From Bacteroidales bacterium UBA6397 (lineage in GTDB: Bacteria > Bacteroidota > Bacteroidia > Bacteroidales > UBA932): 64,000 nt of DNA. Both the position numbers and the translations under genes were made by a program. The notes below the pieces were generated by a model. That model was not told the DNA's origin. It did no database searches and saw only the letters and a list, made by a program, of their open reading frames with translations. Of this stretch, positions 1 through 6,967 are shown piece after piece. The stretch lies in NCBI GenBank assembly GCA_002439875.1, contig DJQB01000008.1, forward strand, positions 1 through 64,000, read 5' to 3'. Every line of letters starts with the position of its first letter. Within the stretch, counting starts at the first letter, position 1.

Positions 1-34
1 GATGCTGTCGGATTTTAGTTGTACCTTCGCCATG
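1..34 (-). CDS. IS1380-type transposase, 5' end only (partial)
   Basis: Only the first 11 codons are in the window, reading leftwards from an ATG at position 34: MAKVQLKSDSI. From memory, this opening resembles that of IS1380-family (IS612/IS613-like) transposases of Bacteroides, which begin MAKIQIKSEKL. The rest of the element would lie left of the window. No other long frame explains this edge. The call rests on a very short match and is tentative. Confidence 0.45.
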
Positions 35-84
35 TCAGTGACTTTTTTTGCAACACTAATTCAGGTGAAATCTCTGACATTGCC

Positions 85-118
85 AAGCCCTGGTAAGGGT
101 TTCTTTATCAGGGCTTTT
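85..118. terminator. Hairpin near the insertion-sequence edge
   Basis: A 12-bp stem (85-96 with 105-116, one G-U pair) closes an 8-base loop and is followed by a T-rich tail. It lies 50 bp upstream of the transposase start. It could be a terminator that shields the element from outside transcription, or part of the insertion sequence end. The two uses are not exclusive. Confidence 0.5.
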
Positions 119-161
119 AACTTTTTAGCAGGTTACAGGTCTGCGGAATTTAGGTGAATAT

Positions 162-797
162 ATGAACACAGCAAGCAATGAGACAGAAGTCCTTCACCCA
201 GAAGGAAAGATCCTTCTGATGAACGGGAATATTCTTGAATGCCACCCGAAAGCGAAAGTATCCGATGACATCAAGCAGGATGTCCTTGAACTTGACACGA
301 CAGGAGAGTTCCTCAGTGTCAAGAATATGCCCGTGAAGACTTCTGGCAAGACAGGCGAAGAGCCTTGGATGGCTCTATTCTACAAGGAAGCATTCTTCCT
401 CTACGACCATCGTGACCGGATCATGTCCGACAGCCGCATGTTCCTCACCCCGATCCCGTTCCAGAACAACCTTGCCTATTCCGGCACGTCCGGCCTCAGC
501 GACGCCACGCTCGGCGTCTATATTGAGTGGTGGGAGACCTGCGAGAGATCCGTGATCAAGAAAGACGAAGAGATCCACGCCCTCACCTACTATCTGGCCG
601 GAAGCCCTCTGACCGGCATCAACCGATGCAACGCCGTCACCCGTGACGGAATAACCGAAAAGGTCAGCTTTTCCGGCTCCTTCGCCGACCTCTGGCGCCC
701 CTTCATGACAATCAACAAACGTTACACCGAGGCCAAAAGAATATATCAGGCCTACTCCCTGGAAGAGACCATCGCAAGCCTCCGTTCCCACTTTTAG
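162..797 (+). CDS. Hypothetical protein, 211 aa
   Basis: I do not recognise this family. The protein is soluble, with no signal peptide or membrane segment. It has an aromatic middle part (around residues 90-130, including YIEWWETCERS) and a C-terminal block with FADLWRPFMTINKRY near residues 173-190. The ATG at 162 is the first in frame and follows an AT-rich leader without a Shine-Dalgarno sequence, as is normal in Bacteroidota. It stands alone between a probable insertion sequence and a minus-strand pair, so its neighbours do not suggest a role. Its regular GC-rich third positions support real coding. Confidence 0.6.
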   Translation: MNTASNETEVLHPEGKILLMNGNILECHPKAKVSDDIKQDVLELDTTGEFLSVKNMPVKTSGKTGEEPWMALFYKEAFFLYDHRDRIMSDSRMFLTPIPFQNNLAYSGTSGLSDATLGVYIEWWETCERSVIKKDEEIHALTYYLAGSPLTGINRCNAVTRDGITEKVSFSGSFADLWRPFMTINKRYTEAKRIYQAYSLEETIASLRSHF

Positions 798-941
798 GCA
801 AGCCTTCGAGAGCGTTTTTCCCTTAATAGTGAACCCGTCAACAAACAGATTATCTTAAACAGCAGCGTTTTCGTCCAATAAGGCTTCAGATGGATACCCA
901 CTCAAGTCTCTGGTTTCCACACACAAGAGCCTCGTGACAGA

Positions 942-1559
942 TCAATGCATCAGTTTCACAGGCTTTATGCCGTGGTAGACAAGACCACGATAACGCCAAG
1001 CATTCTCACCGACACCGCAAAGCGCGATATTCATTGCCCCGGCTCGGCTATGTTCATCGAGCGTTGAGATATTCATAAGCATTGATTCTGAAATCGCCGG
1101 GAAAAGGCTGAACGGAACCACATACTCGAAACGCTCCCCCTTTACAATTTGATCCTCAGAGCCGACAGAGACAATCTTCACTTCGCCCATTTCCTTTTTC
1201 CGATACGGTTTAATCCTGGCACACAACGCTTTAGCATCGTCCATCTTTTCCCAATATTCACTATGGACATTCCCTTCGCTAAGTTCACCATAGATGAAGG
1301 CCGGCAACCGGTATTTACGACAATAATATGCGATGCTCTGAATCGAGATATTGAACACAAACATTGAATATGCCGTTTTGCCACCAAAGCGAGCCCTCTG
1401 GCCAGCCCAAACATAATGGCCTGATCCAAGGCTTTTTGCCAAAGGTGATTGGCACATATTGTCGAAATCAATTGGAGCAGAGACTGCCTCTGGACAATCC
1501 ACAGCGATCACCCCGAAGCGGGTAATACATCTAAGATTCGAATTGTTATTTCCAATCAT
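942..1559 (-). CDS. Hypothetical protein, 205 aa, second gene of a pair
   Basis: No family recognised. The protein has no signal peptide. It contains a block with a GSGHYVWAGQRARFGGK-like stretch (residues about 46-62) and a C-terminal segment ending GIKPVKLMH. Its ATG lies 4 bp after the stop of the 118-aa gene upstream on the same strand, so the two are almost certainly co-transcribed and translationally coupled. The AT-rich composition and the setting beside decayed sequence fit a horizontally acquired cassette. An effector/immunity-type pair is possible, but no motif shows it. Confidence 0.55.
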   Translation of the reverse strand: MIGNNNSNLRCITRFGVIAVDCPEAVSAPIDFDNMCQSPLAKSLGSGHYVWAGQRARFGGKTAYSMFVFNISIQSIAYYCRKYRLPAFIYGELSEGNVHSEYWEKMDDAKALCARIKPYRKKEMGEVKIVSVGSEDQIVKGERFEYVVPFSLFPAISESMLMNISTLDEHSRAGAMNIALCGVGENAWRYRGLVYHGIKPVKLMH

Positions 1560-1563
1560 TGGA

Positions 1564-1920
1564 TTATTTCAAAGATTCAACAAAGTCTATCTGGTTAATC
1601 TGATCGGAAGGCAATTTAACAAGATTCAACAGATTACATCGGATAAAGTCTTGAATCGCAGCCACATCTTCTTCAGAAATACGGCAGTATATCTCAGAAT
1701 TCAGAATCGCAGGCCTGTCCGAAACGAGAAAAGGAATGAACTCGGAGACCTCACGTCCATAGCCATTTCTAGCCCAAAGAAGAAGCGGATGCCCATACCT
1801 TTCATAAGACCCGCAATCATCCACGAATATATCCACCTTCAGCCTTGTCCTGTCAGGCTTTAGCCACATATATTCCATAAGCTCGTCAAGTGACGTAAGT
1901 TCACATTTATCTTCTTTCAT
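1564..1920 (-). CDS. Hypothetical small acidic protein, 118 aa, first gene of a pair
   Basis: No named family recognised. The protein is acidic. Residues about 26-52 carry a VDIFVDDCGSYERYGHPLLL-type block, a pattern I associate with small cytosolic proteins of unknown function in Bacteroidota. The start ATG overlaps a TGA that closes a short upstream frame (an ATGA junction), so a further upstream gene probably existed and has decayed. It is followed after 4 bp by the 205-aa gene. Its role as immunity factor, antitoxin or something else cannot be read from the sequence. Confidence 0.55.
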   Translation of the reverse strand: MKEDKCELTSLDELMEYMWLKPDRTRLKVDIFVDDCGSYERYGHPLLLWARNGYGREVSEFIPFLVSDRPAILNSEIYCRISEEDVAAIQDFIRCNLLNLVKLPSDQINQIDFVESLK

Positions 1921-2345
1921 AACGTTGCTATTTGTTCCCGAATCATTTCATCTTCTGCATAAATCCCCCCTGATTCTCAACAACTTGCCAAACGCTGCCA
2001 GTCTAATTAGGAGGGCAGAATTCACTAATATATTCAATAACATACCGTTGCATTCAACGGTCATTCCAGTGGGAATCTCCATTCCTGCCCGGAAGCCGCA
2101 CCACAACACCGGTAATACATCTCTAAACAAAAATCCGCAACCAGAATAACGGGATTATACTCTTTAGGCTTGCGCTTGATCCCATCGGCAGCACTTTCGG
2201 CCTCTTTTGATCCTCAAGAGTGTATCAAACACTCTTAGGAAACGTTTTCAGCACTTTTCGCCTCCCGACGGTGCTGCCCAGGGATTACAAACGACATAAA
2301 ACCATCGAATATAATCTGCCTCAAAAGTGTGTCTGGCTTATCACT
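1921..2345. other. Non-coding stretch with decayed coding and nested repeats
   Basis: No intact gene is visible in these 425 bp. On the minus strand short frames overlap with stops between them. One ends at the start of the 118-aa gene and reads as a C-terminal fragment (IREQIATL and stop). The right half holds a perfect 8-bp hairpin (2216-2223 with 2229-2236), an outer inverted pair GGCAGCAC/GTGCTGCC (2187-2194 and 2271-2278), and an imperfect 16-bp direct repeat (2189-2204 and 2249-2264). It looks like a degraded gene plus a recombination scar. Confidence 0.5.
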
Positions 2346-3356
2346 TTACACCGCCTTAAGTTCAAACGCGTCCGCGAACGGAATCCTGCCGCTGTTTTCG
2401 TGGCAGTCGAGCCAGGCTTTTTCCTTGTGGCTGACGGCTGAGATCTCACGGGAGGACATTGAGCCGAATCGGGAACATACGGTATCAAGAACGGCAAGCT
2501 CATCGGGAGTGAAGAGAGTCTCATCCGGCTTCTCGGAGGATGTCAGGACATTGCCTTCAAAATCACCGATGAGACGCGGCTCCTGATGGATTTCGTCGAA
2601 TTGACTATAGACTCTGTCCCAATTTTCCGGGACTGGGCCATAGCTGATTGCGCGATATGACAAACCGCTCATCGCCAGACCTCTCTCCCTATAGGAAAGG
2701 AAGTCAATGTAGAAAAGTAGTTTGTTCATCTTGGTACAGAAGGTGTCTCCGCAACGCTGAAGAATATATAACATAATATTCTTCAAGTGCTTTAATGAAA
2801 GAGGAGCGAATCCATTCTCCTCGGAACGCGCGCAACTATAGACACGCTGAATCTCGTAGCGCTCTACAGAATAATTCTCGTCAGCGGAAATCACATCATT
2901 GACCTTTGATGCGATTTTTACATATTCTTTATCAGAAAGAATCTCTTTCGAGCTTTCCACCAAATCCAGAAACACTTTCGGATTCATTATGGAACGGATC
3001 ATCTTTCCGTTAGACAGACTCGGAATCTCCTCTTGCTCATATTTGCGCCATTGGTTCTCACCGAAGCCAAGAATCAAAGACATCTTCAACGCGGAAATCC
3101 CATAGCGGGCACGCAGGGCGATGATTTCGTCAGTGTACGGTATGCCATACTTGTGGCAATACTGATTCCGCATTTGAGCCAGCCATATTCCGTCGGATTC
3201 TGTTGTCGTGAATTGTTCCTTAGTGTCATCGCAAACATAATATGGGGCCAAGACCCGAAACGTTTCTTTCCGGAAATCAATGTCACGCCACTCCCAATGC
3301 AAAGTGACTTTGCCACCCGTTAACGGGCTTTTCATATTCATTGGATTCTGCAACAT
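2346..3356 (-). CDS. Antitoxin: MqsA-like helix-turn-helix fused to a Panacea (SocA/DUF4065) domain
   Basis: Predicted antitoxin and autorepressor of the toxin encoded just upstream. Residues about 8-60 match the MqsA/YgiT N-terminal module, but the zinc ligands are mostly gone: SPLTGG stands where CPxCG is usual, and only one Cys remains in the second pair. Residues about 75-140 form a helix-turn-helix with GENQWRKYEQEEIPS, the MqsA signature. Residues about 190-300 match the Panacea/SocA domain (MNKLLFYIDFL, then the tract ending in GPVPENWDRVY), which is known to neutralise many unrelated toxins. The toxin stop and this start overlap as TAATG, giving coupled translation. Confidence 0.8.
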   Translation of the reverse strand: MLQNPMNMKSPLTGGKVTLHWEWRDIDFRKETFRVLAPYYVCDDTKEQFTTTESDGIWLAQMRNQYCHKYGIPYTDEIIALRARYGISALKMSLILGFGENQWRKYEQEEIPSLSNGKMIRSIMNPKVFLDLVESSKEILSDKEYVKIASKVNDVISADENYSVERYEIQRVYSCARSEENGFAPLSLKHLKNIMLYILQRCGDTFCTKMNKLLFYIDFLSYRERGLAMSGLSYRAISYGPVPENWDRVYSQFDEIHQEPRLIGDFEGNVLTSSEKPDETLFTPDELAVLDTVCSRFGSMSSREISAVSHKEKAWLDCHENSGRIPFADAFELKAV

Positions 3357-3721
3357 TATTTGTCCTCCTTATTCTCTTTGAGTGGATAATTCATTGGATG
3401 TTCCGCTTGATGACATGAGATGCAGATTGTCTTTAGATTCGGTTTGCCAAGAGTGATCTTTATGTATGTCTCTATCCCATTCACATCTTTACCGGACACC
3501 CACATTTCACCGTAGTCATTCAACACGTCACGAATAGGGCCTTCGGAATAGTGTTCCACCTGAATGGTCCTTATTTCATTAAGCCGTTCAAAACGGGAAA
3601 TGTTAAGATCAGCAAGAGCTTGCATATTCTTTTCCCTGCCATCAAGGAATATAATTCCCCATATGTCAAGTTTAACCTTGAATTGACTTAAAAAGTGCTC
3701 AACTTCACTACGTGTCGCCAT
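3356..3721 (-). CDS. MqsR-like toxin of a type II toxin-antitoxin pair
   Basis: A protein of about 121 residues with the MqsR-type layout: a helical start, a central strand region, and a C-terminal run YIKITLGK...ICISCHQAEHP. MqsR is an mRNA interferase of the RelE fold. I infer the same activity here from the fold-level pattern and from the fused MqsA-like partner, not from clear catalytic residues. I place the start at the ATG at 3721 (MATRSEV). A longer frame begins at 3748, but that position lies inside a TATTTTTG -7 element, so the longer start would not be transcribed. An unrelated RelE-fold toxin is the alternative. Confidence 0.65.
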   Translation of the reverse strand: MATRSEVEHFLSQFKVKLDIWGIIFLDGREKNMQALADLNISRFERLNEIRTIQVEHYSEGPIRDVLNDYGEMWVSGKDVNGIETYIKITLGKPNLKTICISCHQAEHPMNYPLKENKEDK

Positions 3722-3747
3722 AAGTTCAACGATTCTACAAATCGACA

Positions 3748-3755
3748 CAAAAATA
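3748..3755 (-). promoter_or_regulatory. Promoter -7 element for the toxin-antitoxin pair
   Basis: TATTTTTG on the minus strand fits the Bacteroidota -7 consensus TAnnTTTG exactly. It lies 27 bp ahead of the toxin ATG at 3721. I see no TTG at the usual 19-21 bp spacing upstream, so the -33 half is weak. It decides the choice of toxin start. Confidence 0.5.
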
Positions 3756-3881
3756 CTTAAAAACAGCCTATTTTACGAATATATTCAACCTTAAAGTCGA
3801 TTATCTTGCAACCACTCTAATAATACCGGTATAACATGGGTCAACTTGAATTAGGGAAACACAAGATCTAGCCAGCCCAAA

Positions 3882-4295
3882 TCATAGCAAGGTTTCCGAA
3901 ATAACAGAAGACTTGTGGCAAGTCGGGCAATAGACTGAGTAACGGGCAATGCCAGCAAAAGAATCGACTGCGCAGGAATACACATACGCATCGGCTCCAC
4001 AACCACACTTAAAAACAAAGCCGCTTTGCGGATTCTTCCATAGTCTCGCCAAAGCGCCAAGTGTTATTTGCCCTTTAATGCCATAAACTGGCAAAGGCAC
4101 ACGGATGCTTGAAAATCCGGCTAACACACTAATGCGGTTTCTATTCTCGACAAGAAAAGGAACACTACGCTCGAATGCCTTCGCGTCGCATGAAACATCA
4201 GTGAACTCAACATTGGAAGGTAATGCAACTGCATTTTCATAGTTAGTACTTCTAGACGGATCCTCCATTAATAGTCGTGCTGTCATCATATTCAT
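3882..4295 (-). CDS. Hypothetical protein with a C-terminal Cys cluster, 137 aa
   Basis: Family unknown. The C-terminal third carries CGCGAD...C...YCPTCH, a pattern that could bind one zinc ion. Nothing else is diagnostic, and no signal peptide or membrane segment is present. The frame stays open to a TTG at 4358, but I prefer the ATG at 4295 (MNMMTARLL) because the extension is basic and lacks similarity in style to the rest. It stands alone, divergent from the sigma-like gene. It could be a small regulator, but this is a guess. Confidence 0.45.
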   Translation of the reverse strand: MNMMTARLLMEDPSRSTNYENAVALPSNVEFTDVSCDAKAFERSVPFLVENRNRISVLAGFSSIRVPLPVYGIKGQITLGALARLWKNPQSGFVFKCGCGADAYVYSCAVDSFAGIARYSVYCPTCHKSSVISETLL

Positions 4296-4490
4296 AGCCT
4301 TAGGAATTAATCTTTCATAAATACTTCTTCGACGAGTGAAGTGCAACCAAATTCGCAACTATTCTCGTTAATTTTCGAGTTGTCCAGATAGGCTGGACAA
4401 GGCTGGATTTATGGCATAGATTTTATTATTTACCTCCTCCGCACGGCTACAATTGCCTTGTATTTATAATTAACTTAATAAACTAACGTT

Positions 4491-5147
4491 ATGAGAAAAC
4501 TATTCTCTTTTAAACTTGTCTCCATCACTGACGCAACAATCAATGCCGCAAAAAACGGTGACTCAAAAGCACTAGAAAATGTGATTAATGACTGTGTTGG
4601 ACTGACGGCTGGACTAATCAAAGGATTCGGTCAAACCCTAAACACGTATTCAGTCGAAGAACTGGCACACATCGGGAAGTCGGTCACGTTTAATTGCGTG
4701 AACGGATTCAACCCCGAAAAGGGAACTTCGTTCACGGCATACGTGAACTCTGCGATACGCAAAAAGTTCATCTCAATGATCGACCGGCAAAAACGCTACG
4801 TCTCCATTGATGAAGGCTGGAACAGCGAGGACAGCGATGTGGCAAGAGATGACTTCATTGAATATGATTCTGAATATTCACGTTCTAGGATGGAAGATCG
4901 CGGGAGCGCTGCTGTCCGGTTGAAGTATCTTTTGAAATATACGCGAGACATAACACCGTGCGAGCGATGCGTGCTGAATGAATTGATCCGGCTGATGAAG
5001 AACGGAGTCACCTCTCCTACCGATGAGATGGTGGCCCAGAATCTCGGAATAAGCCATCAAGCGGTCTCCAAAAGCCGCAATAAGCTCTTCGGCAAACTCA
5101 GGAAGACAGATAAATTCCTCAATCGTACTTGGGGAATCGTTGGATAA
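4491..5147 (+). CDS. Sigma-70-like regulator, 218 aa
   Basis: Residues about 70-95 resemble sigma region 2 (FNPEKGTSFTAYVNSAIRKK), the part that binds core polymerase and the -10 element. Residues about 160-205 form a region 4-like helix-turn-helix with NLGISHQAVSKSRNKL. The linker is short and region 3 is absent, as in small alternative sigma factors. No anti-sigma gene is adjacent. Instead, 66 bp downstream on the same strand lies an AAA+ ATPase, and the two probably share a transcript. It may be a cassette-specific sigma factor or a structural relative that no longer binds polymerase. Confidence 0.65.
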   Translation: MRKLFSFKLVSITDATINAAKNGDSKALENVINDCVGLTAGLIKGFGQTLNTYSVEELAHIGKSVTFNCVNGFNPEKGTSFTAYVNSAIRKKFISMIDRQKRYVSIDEGWNSEDSDVARDDFIEYDSEYSRSRMEDRGSAAVRLKYLLKYTRDITPCERCVLNELIRLMKNGVTSPTDEMVAQNLGISHQAVSKSRNKLFGKLRKTDKFLNRTWGIVG

Positions 5148-5213
5148 ATTAACATCTTGGTGAAATAGATGGACATAAAAGACGATTGTATAACTAGAAT
5201 AAATGCATAAACT

Positions 5214-6929
5214 ATGAGAAGAAGAAACAATGACCTATTTAATTTGGAAGACATCGATCAGTCTAAGAAGACACCGACACCTGAGGAACTTGAAAACCTC
5301 ACTCTGCTCAAGGCTGTGGACGGCATCGTTTCCAGATCCAGTGACTCGGGGTTGACCGATGAGTTCATGAAAATGGTCGAGCCGTTCTCCGCCTACCTTG
5401 CCGAAAGGCTGAAAATCACAAAAAGCCAGGCTGTGCTGTTCTCGCTGTTCACAGAGCAGTCCGGCTGGTCCACAGTCACGCTTGAGAATCTGAGTTCGCA
5501 TCTTCATTGCCATCGGACATCACTGCTTATGCATCTTGATGAGATTGAAGACCTTGTCTCAAAGAGACTGCTCAAACGGAACTGCGGAATTGACTCTTCC
5601 GGCTACAATGTCCCGATGGGTGTACTGAGGAGTCTGGCCGCCAACAAGCCGTTCATCGCTCCGGAATATTCAAAGATGACCGAGGAGGAATTGTTTGACA
5701 CCGTCATGGACCTCTACGAAAGGAACTCGCGCAACAACCTTGACGACGAGTCACTATTCCTTGAAATAGATTCCGCGCTGAAGGCCAATCAGGAACTTCC
5801 GTTTGTCAAGGCGATTTCCGGGTACACGAAAAACGCTGACATGAAGAAGGTTCTCGTCTATCTGTGCGCCTTGTATGTGAGCGAATGCAAGGACAGATTC
5901 GACCAGTCGGACATCCGCGACGCCCTCCAGTCCCCCAAGGACTCACGTGCAATGCTGAGATCTCTGGAAAGGGGCGAGAACCAACTGATCACAGACGGTT
6001 TTCTTGTTTTTGACTCTACGGAATCTTTCTTTGACAGAGGATCCTACAGGTTCACGAAAAAAGGGCTGAAGAAATTCCTTCCGGAGCACAAGATGAAGAG
6101 CAGAACCGGAACGGACAACATCAACGACAGTCTCGTTTCCCACAAAAAGGTGACAAAGAAGACTCTGTTTTTCAATGCGGACGTGAACGCTCAGGTGGAA
6201 AGGCTCGCGGATCTCCTTCAGCCCCAGAATTTCAAGAACGTCACCTCCAATCTTGAAAAACACGGGATGCGTAAAGGTTTCGCCTGCCTGTTCTACGGCA
6301 GTCCAGGCACCGGCAAGACAGAGACCGTCTATCAGCTGGCGCGCGCCACTGGAAGGGACATATTCCCGGTCAATGTAGATCAGATCAAGAGTATGTGGGT
6401 GGGACAGAGCGAGAAGAACATCAAAGCGACCTTTGAGATGTACAAAGAGCTATGTTCCAAGAAGAAAGTCCAACCTATTCTTCTGTTCAACGAGGCCGAC
6501 GCGATTTTCGGAATACGCCGGGAAGGCGCCGAGAGCGCCGTTGACAAGATGGAGAACGCCATCCAGAACATCATCCTTCAGGAGATGGAGGCCATGGAAG
6601 GCATCCTCATCGCCACCACCAACCTCACCGACAACATAGACAAGGCCTTCGAGCGAAGATTCCTCTACAAAATCGAGTTCAAGAGGCCGGAAATCAGTGT
6701 AAGGGCCAAAATCTGGGAATCCCTCATTCCAGGTCTGACAGACGAAGTGGCCGTAAGACTCGCCTCAGAGTTCGACTTCAGCGGTGGCCAGATTGAGAAC
6801 ATCTCCAGAATGAAAGCCGTTGACGCCGTCCTGACCGGCAACGAGTCACTTGACTACCACTCAATGGCTGAATATTGCCGCTCCGAGACCCTCAAACGCA
6901 ACGGCAACATGAAGAAAATAGGCTTCTGA
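5214..6929 (+). CDS. AAA+ ATPase with N-terminal helical/winged-helix region, 571 aa
   Basis: The C-terminal half (residues about 330-545) is an AAA+ module. It has a Walker A GSPGTGKTE near 363-371, a sensor-1-type ATTN, and an arginine-finger region FERRF. Walker B reads LLFNEADAIF near 421-430, with Asn where Asp is usual. The N-terminal 300 residues contain patterns of winged-helix domains (for example GSYRFTKKGLKKFL around 275-290). It is not FtsH, ClpX or RuvB. It probably remodels a protein or nucleic acid partner, perhaps linked to the sigma-like protein upstream. It ends inside a bidirectional terminator hairpin. Confidence 0.7.
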   Translation: MRRRNNDLFNLEDIDQSKKTPTPEELENLTLLKAVDGIVSRSSDSGLTDEFMKMVEPFSAYLAERLKITKSQAVLFSLFTEQSGWSTVTLENLSSHLHCHRTSLLMHLDEIEDLVSKRLLKRNCGIDSSGYNVPMGVLRSLAANKPFIAPEYSKMTEEELFDTVMDLYERNSRNNLDDESLFLEIDSALKANQELPFVKAISGYTKNADMKKVLVYLCALYVSECKDRFDQSDIRDALQSPKDSRAMLRSLERGENQLITDGFLVFDSTESFFDRGSYRFTKKGLKKFLPEHKMKSRTGTDNINDSLVSHKKVTKKTLFFNADVNAQVERLADLLQPQNFKNVTSNLEKHGMRKGFACLFYGSPGTGKTETVYQLARATGRDIFPVNVDQIKSMWVGQSEKNIKATFEMYKELCSKKKVQPILLFNEADAIFGIRREGAESAVDKMENAIQNIILQEMEAMEGILIATTNLTDNIDKAFERRFLYKIEFKRPEISVRAKIWESLIPGLTDEVAVRLASEFDFSGGQIENISRMKAVDAVLTGNESLDYHSMAEYCRSETLKRNGNMKKIGF

Positions 6930-6953
6930 TGGCATTATAATAAATGCCATCAG
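6926..6953. terminator. Bidirectional terminator between convergent genes
   Basis: A perfect 11-bp stem (6926-6936 with 6943-6953) closes a 6-base ATAATA loop. It includes the stop codon of the AAA+ gene and lies 15 bp from the end of the convergent helicase gene. It can serve both directions. Confidence 0.75.
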
Positions 6954-6967
6954 AGTCCATCACCGCC

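Noticed and set aside
1948..2130. 60-codon minus-strand frame
   Set aside because: It has no convincing protein character, is interrupted in the neighbouring frames, and is better explained as decayed sequence.
2211..2240. Intrinsic terminator behind the antitoxin gene
   Set aside because: The hairpin is strong, but no T-run follows on the minus strand, so I list it as a repeat structure only.
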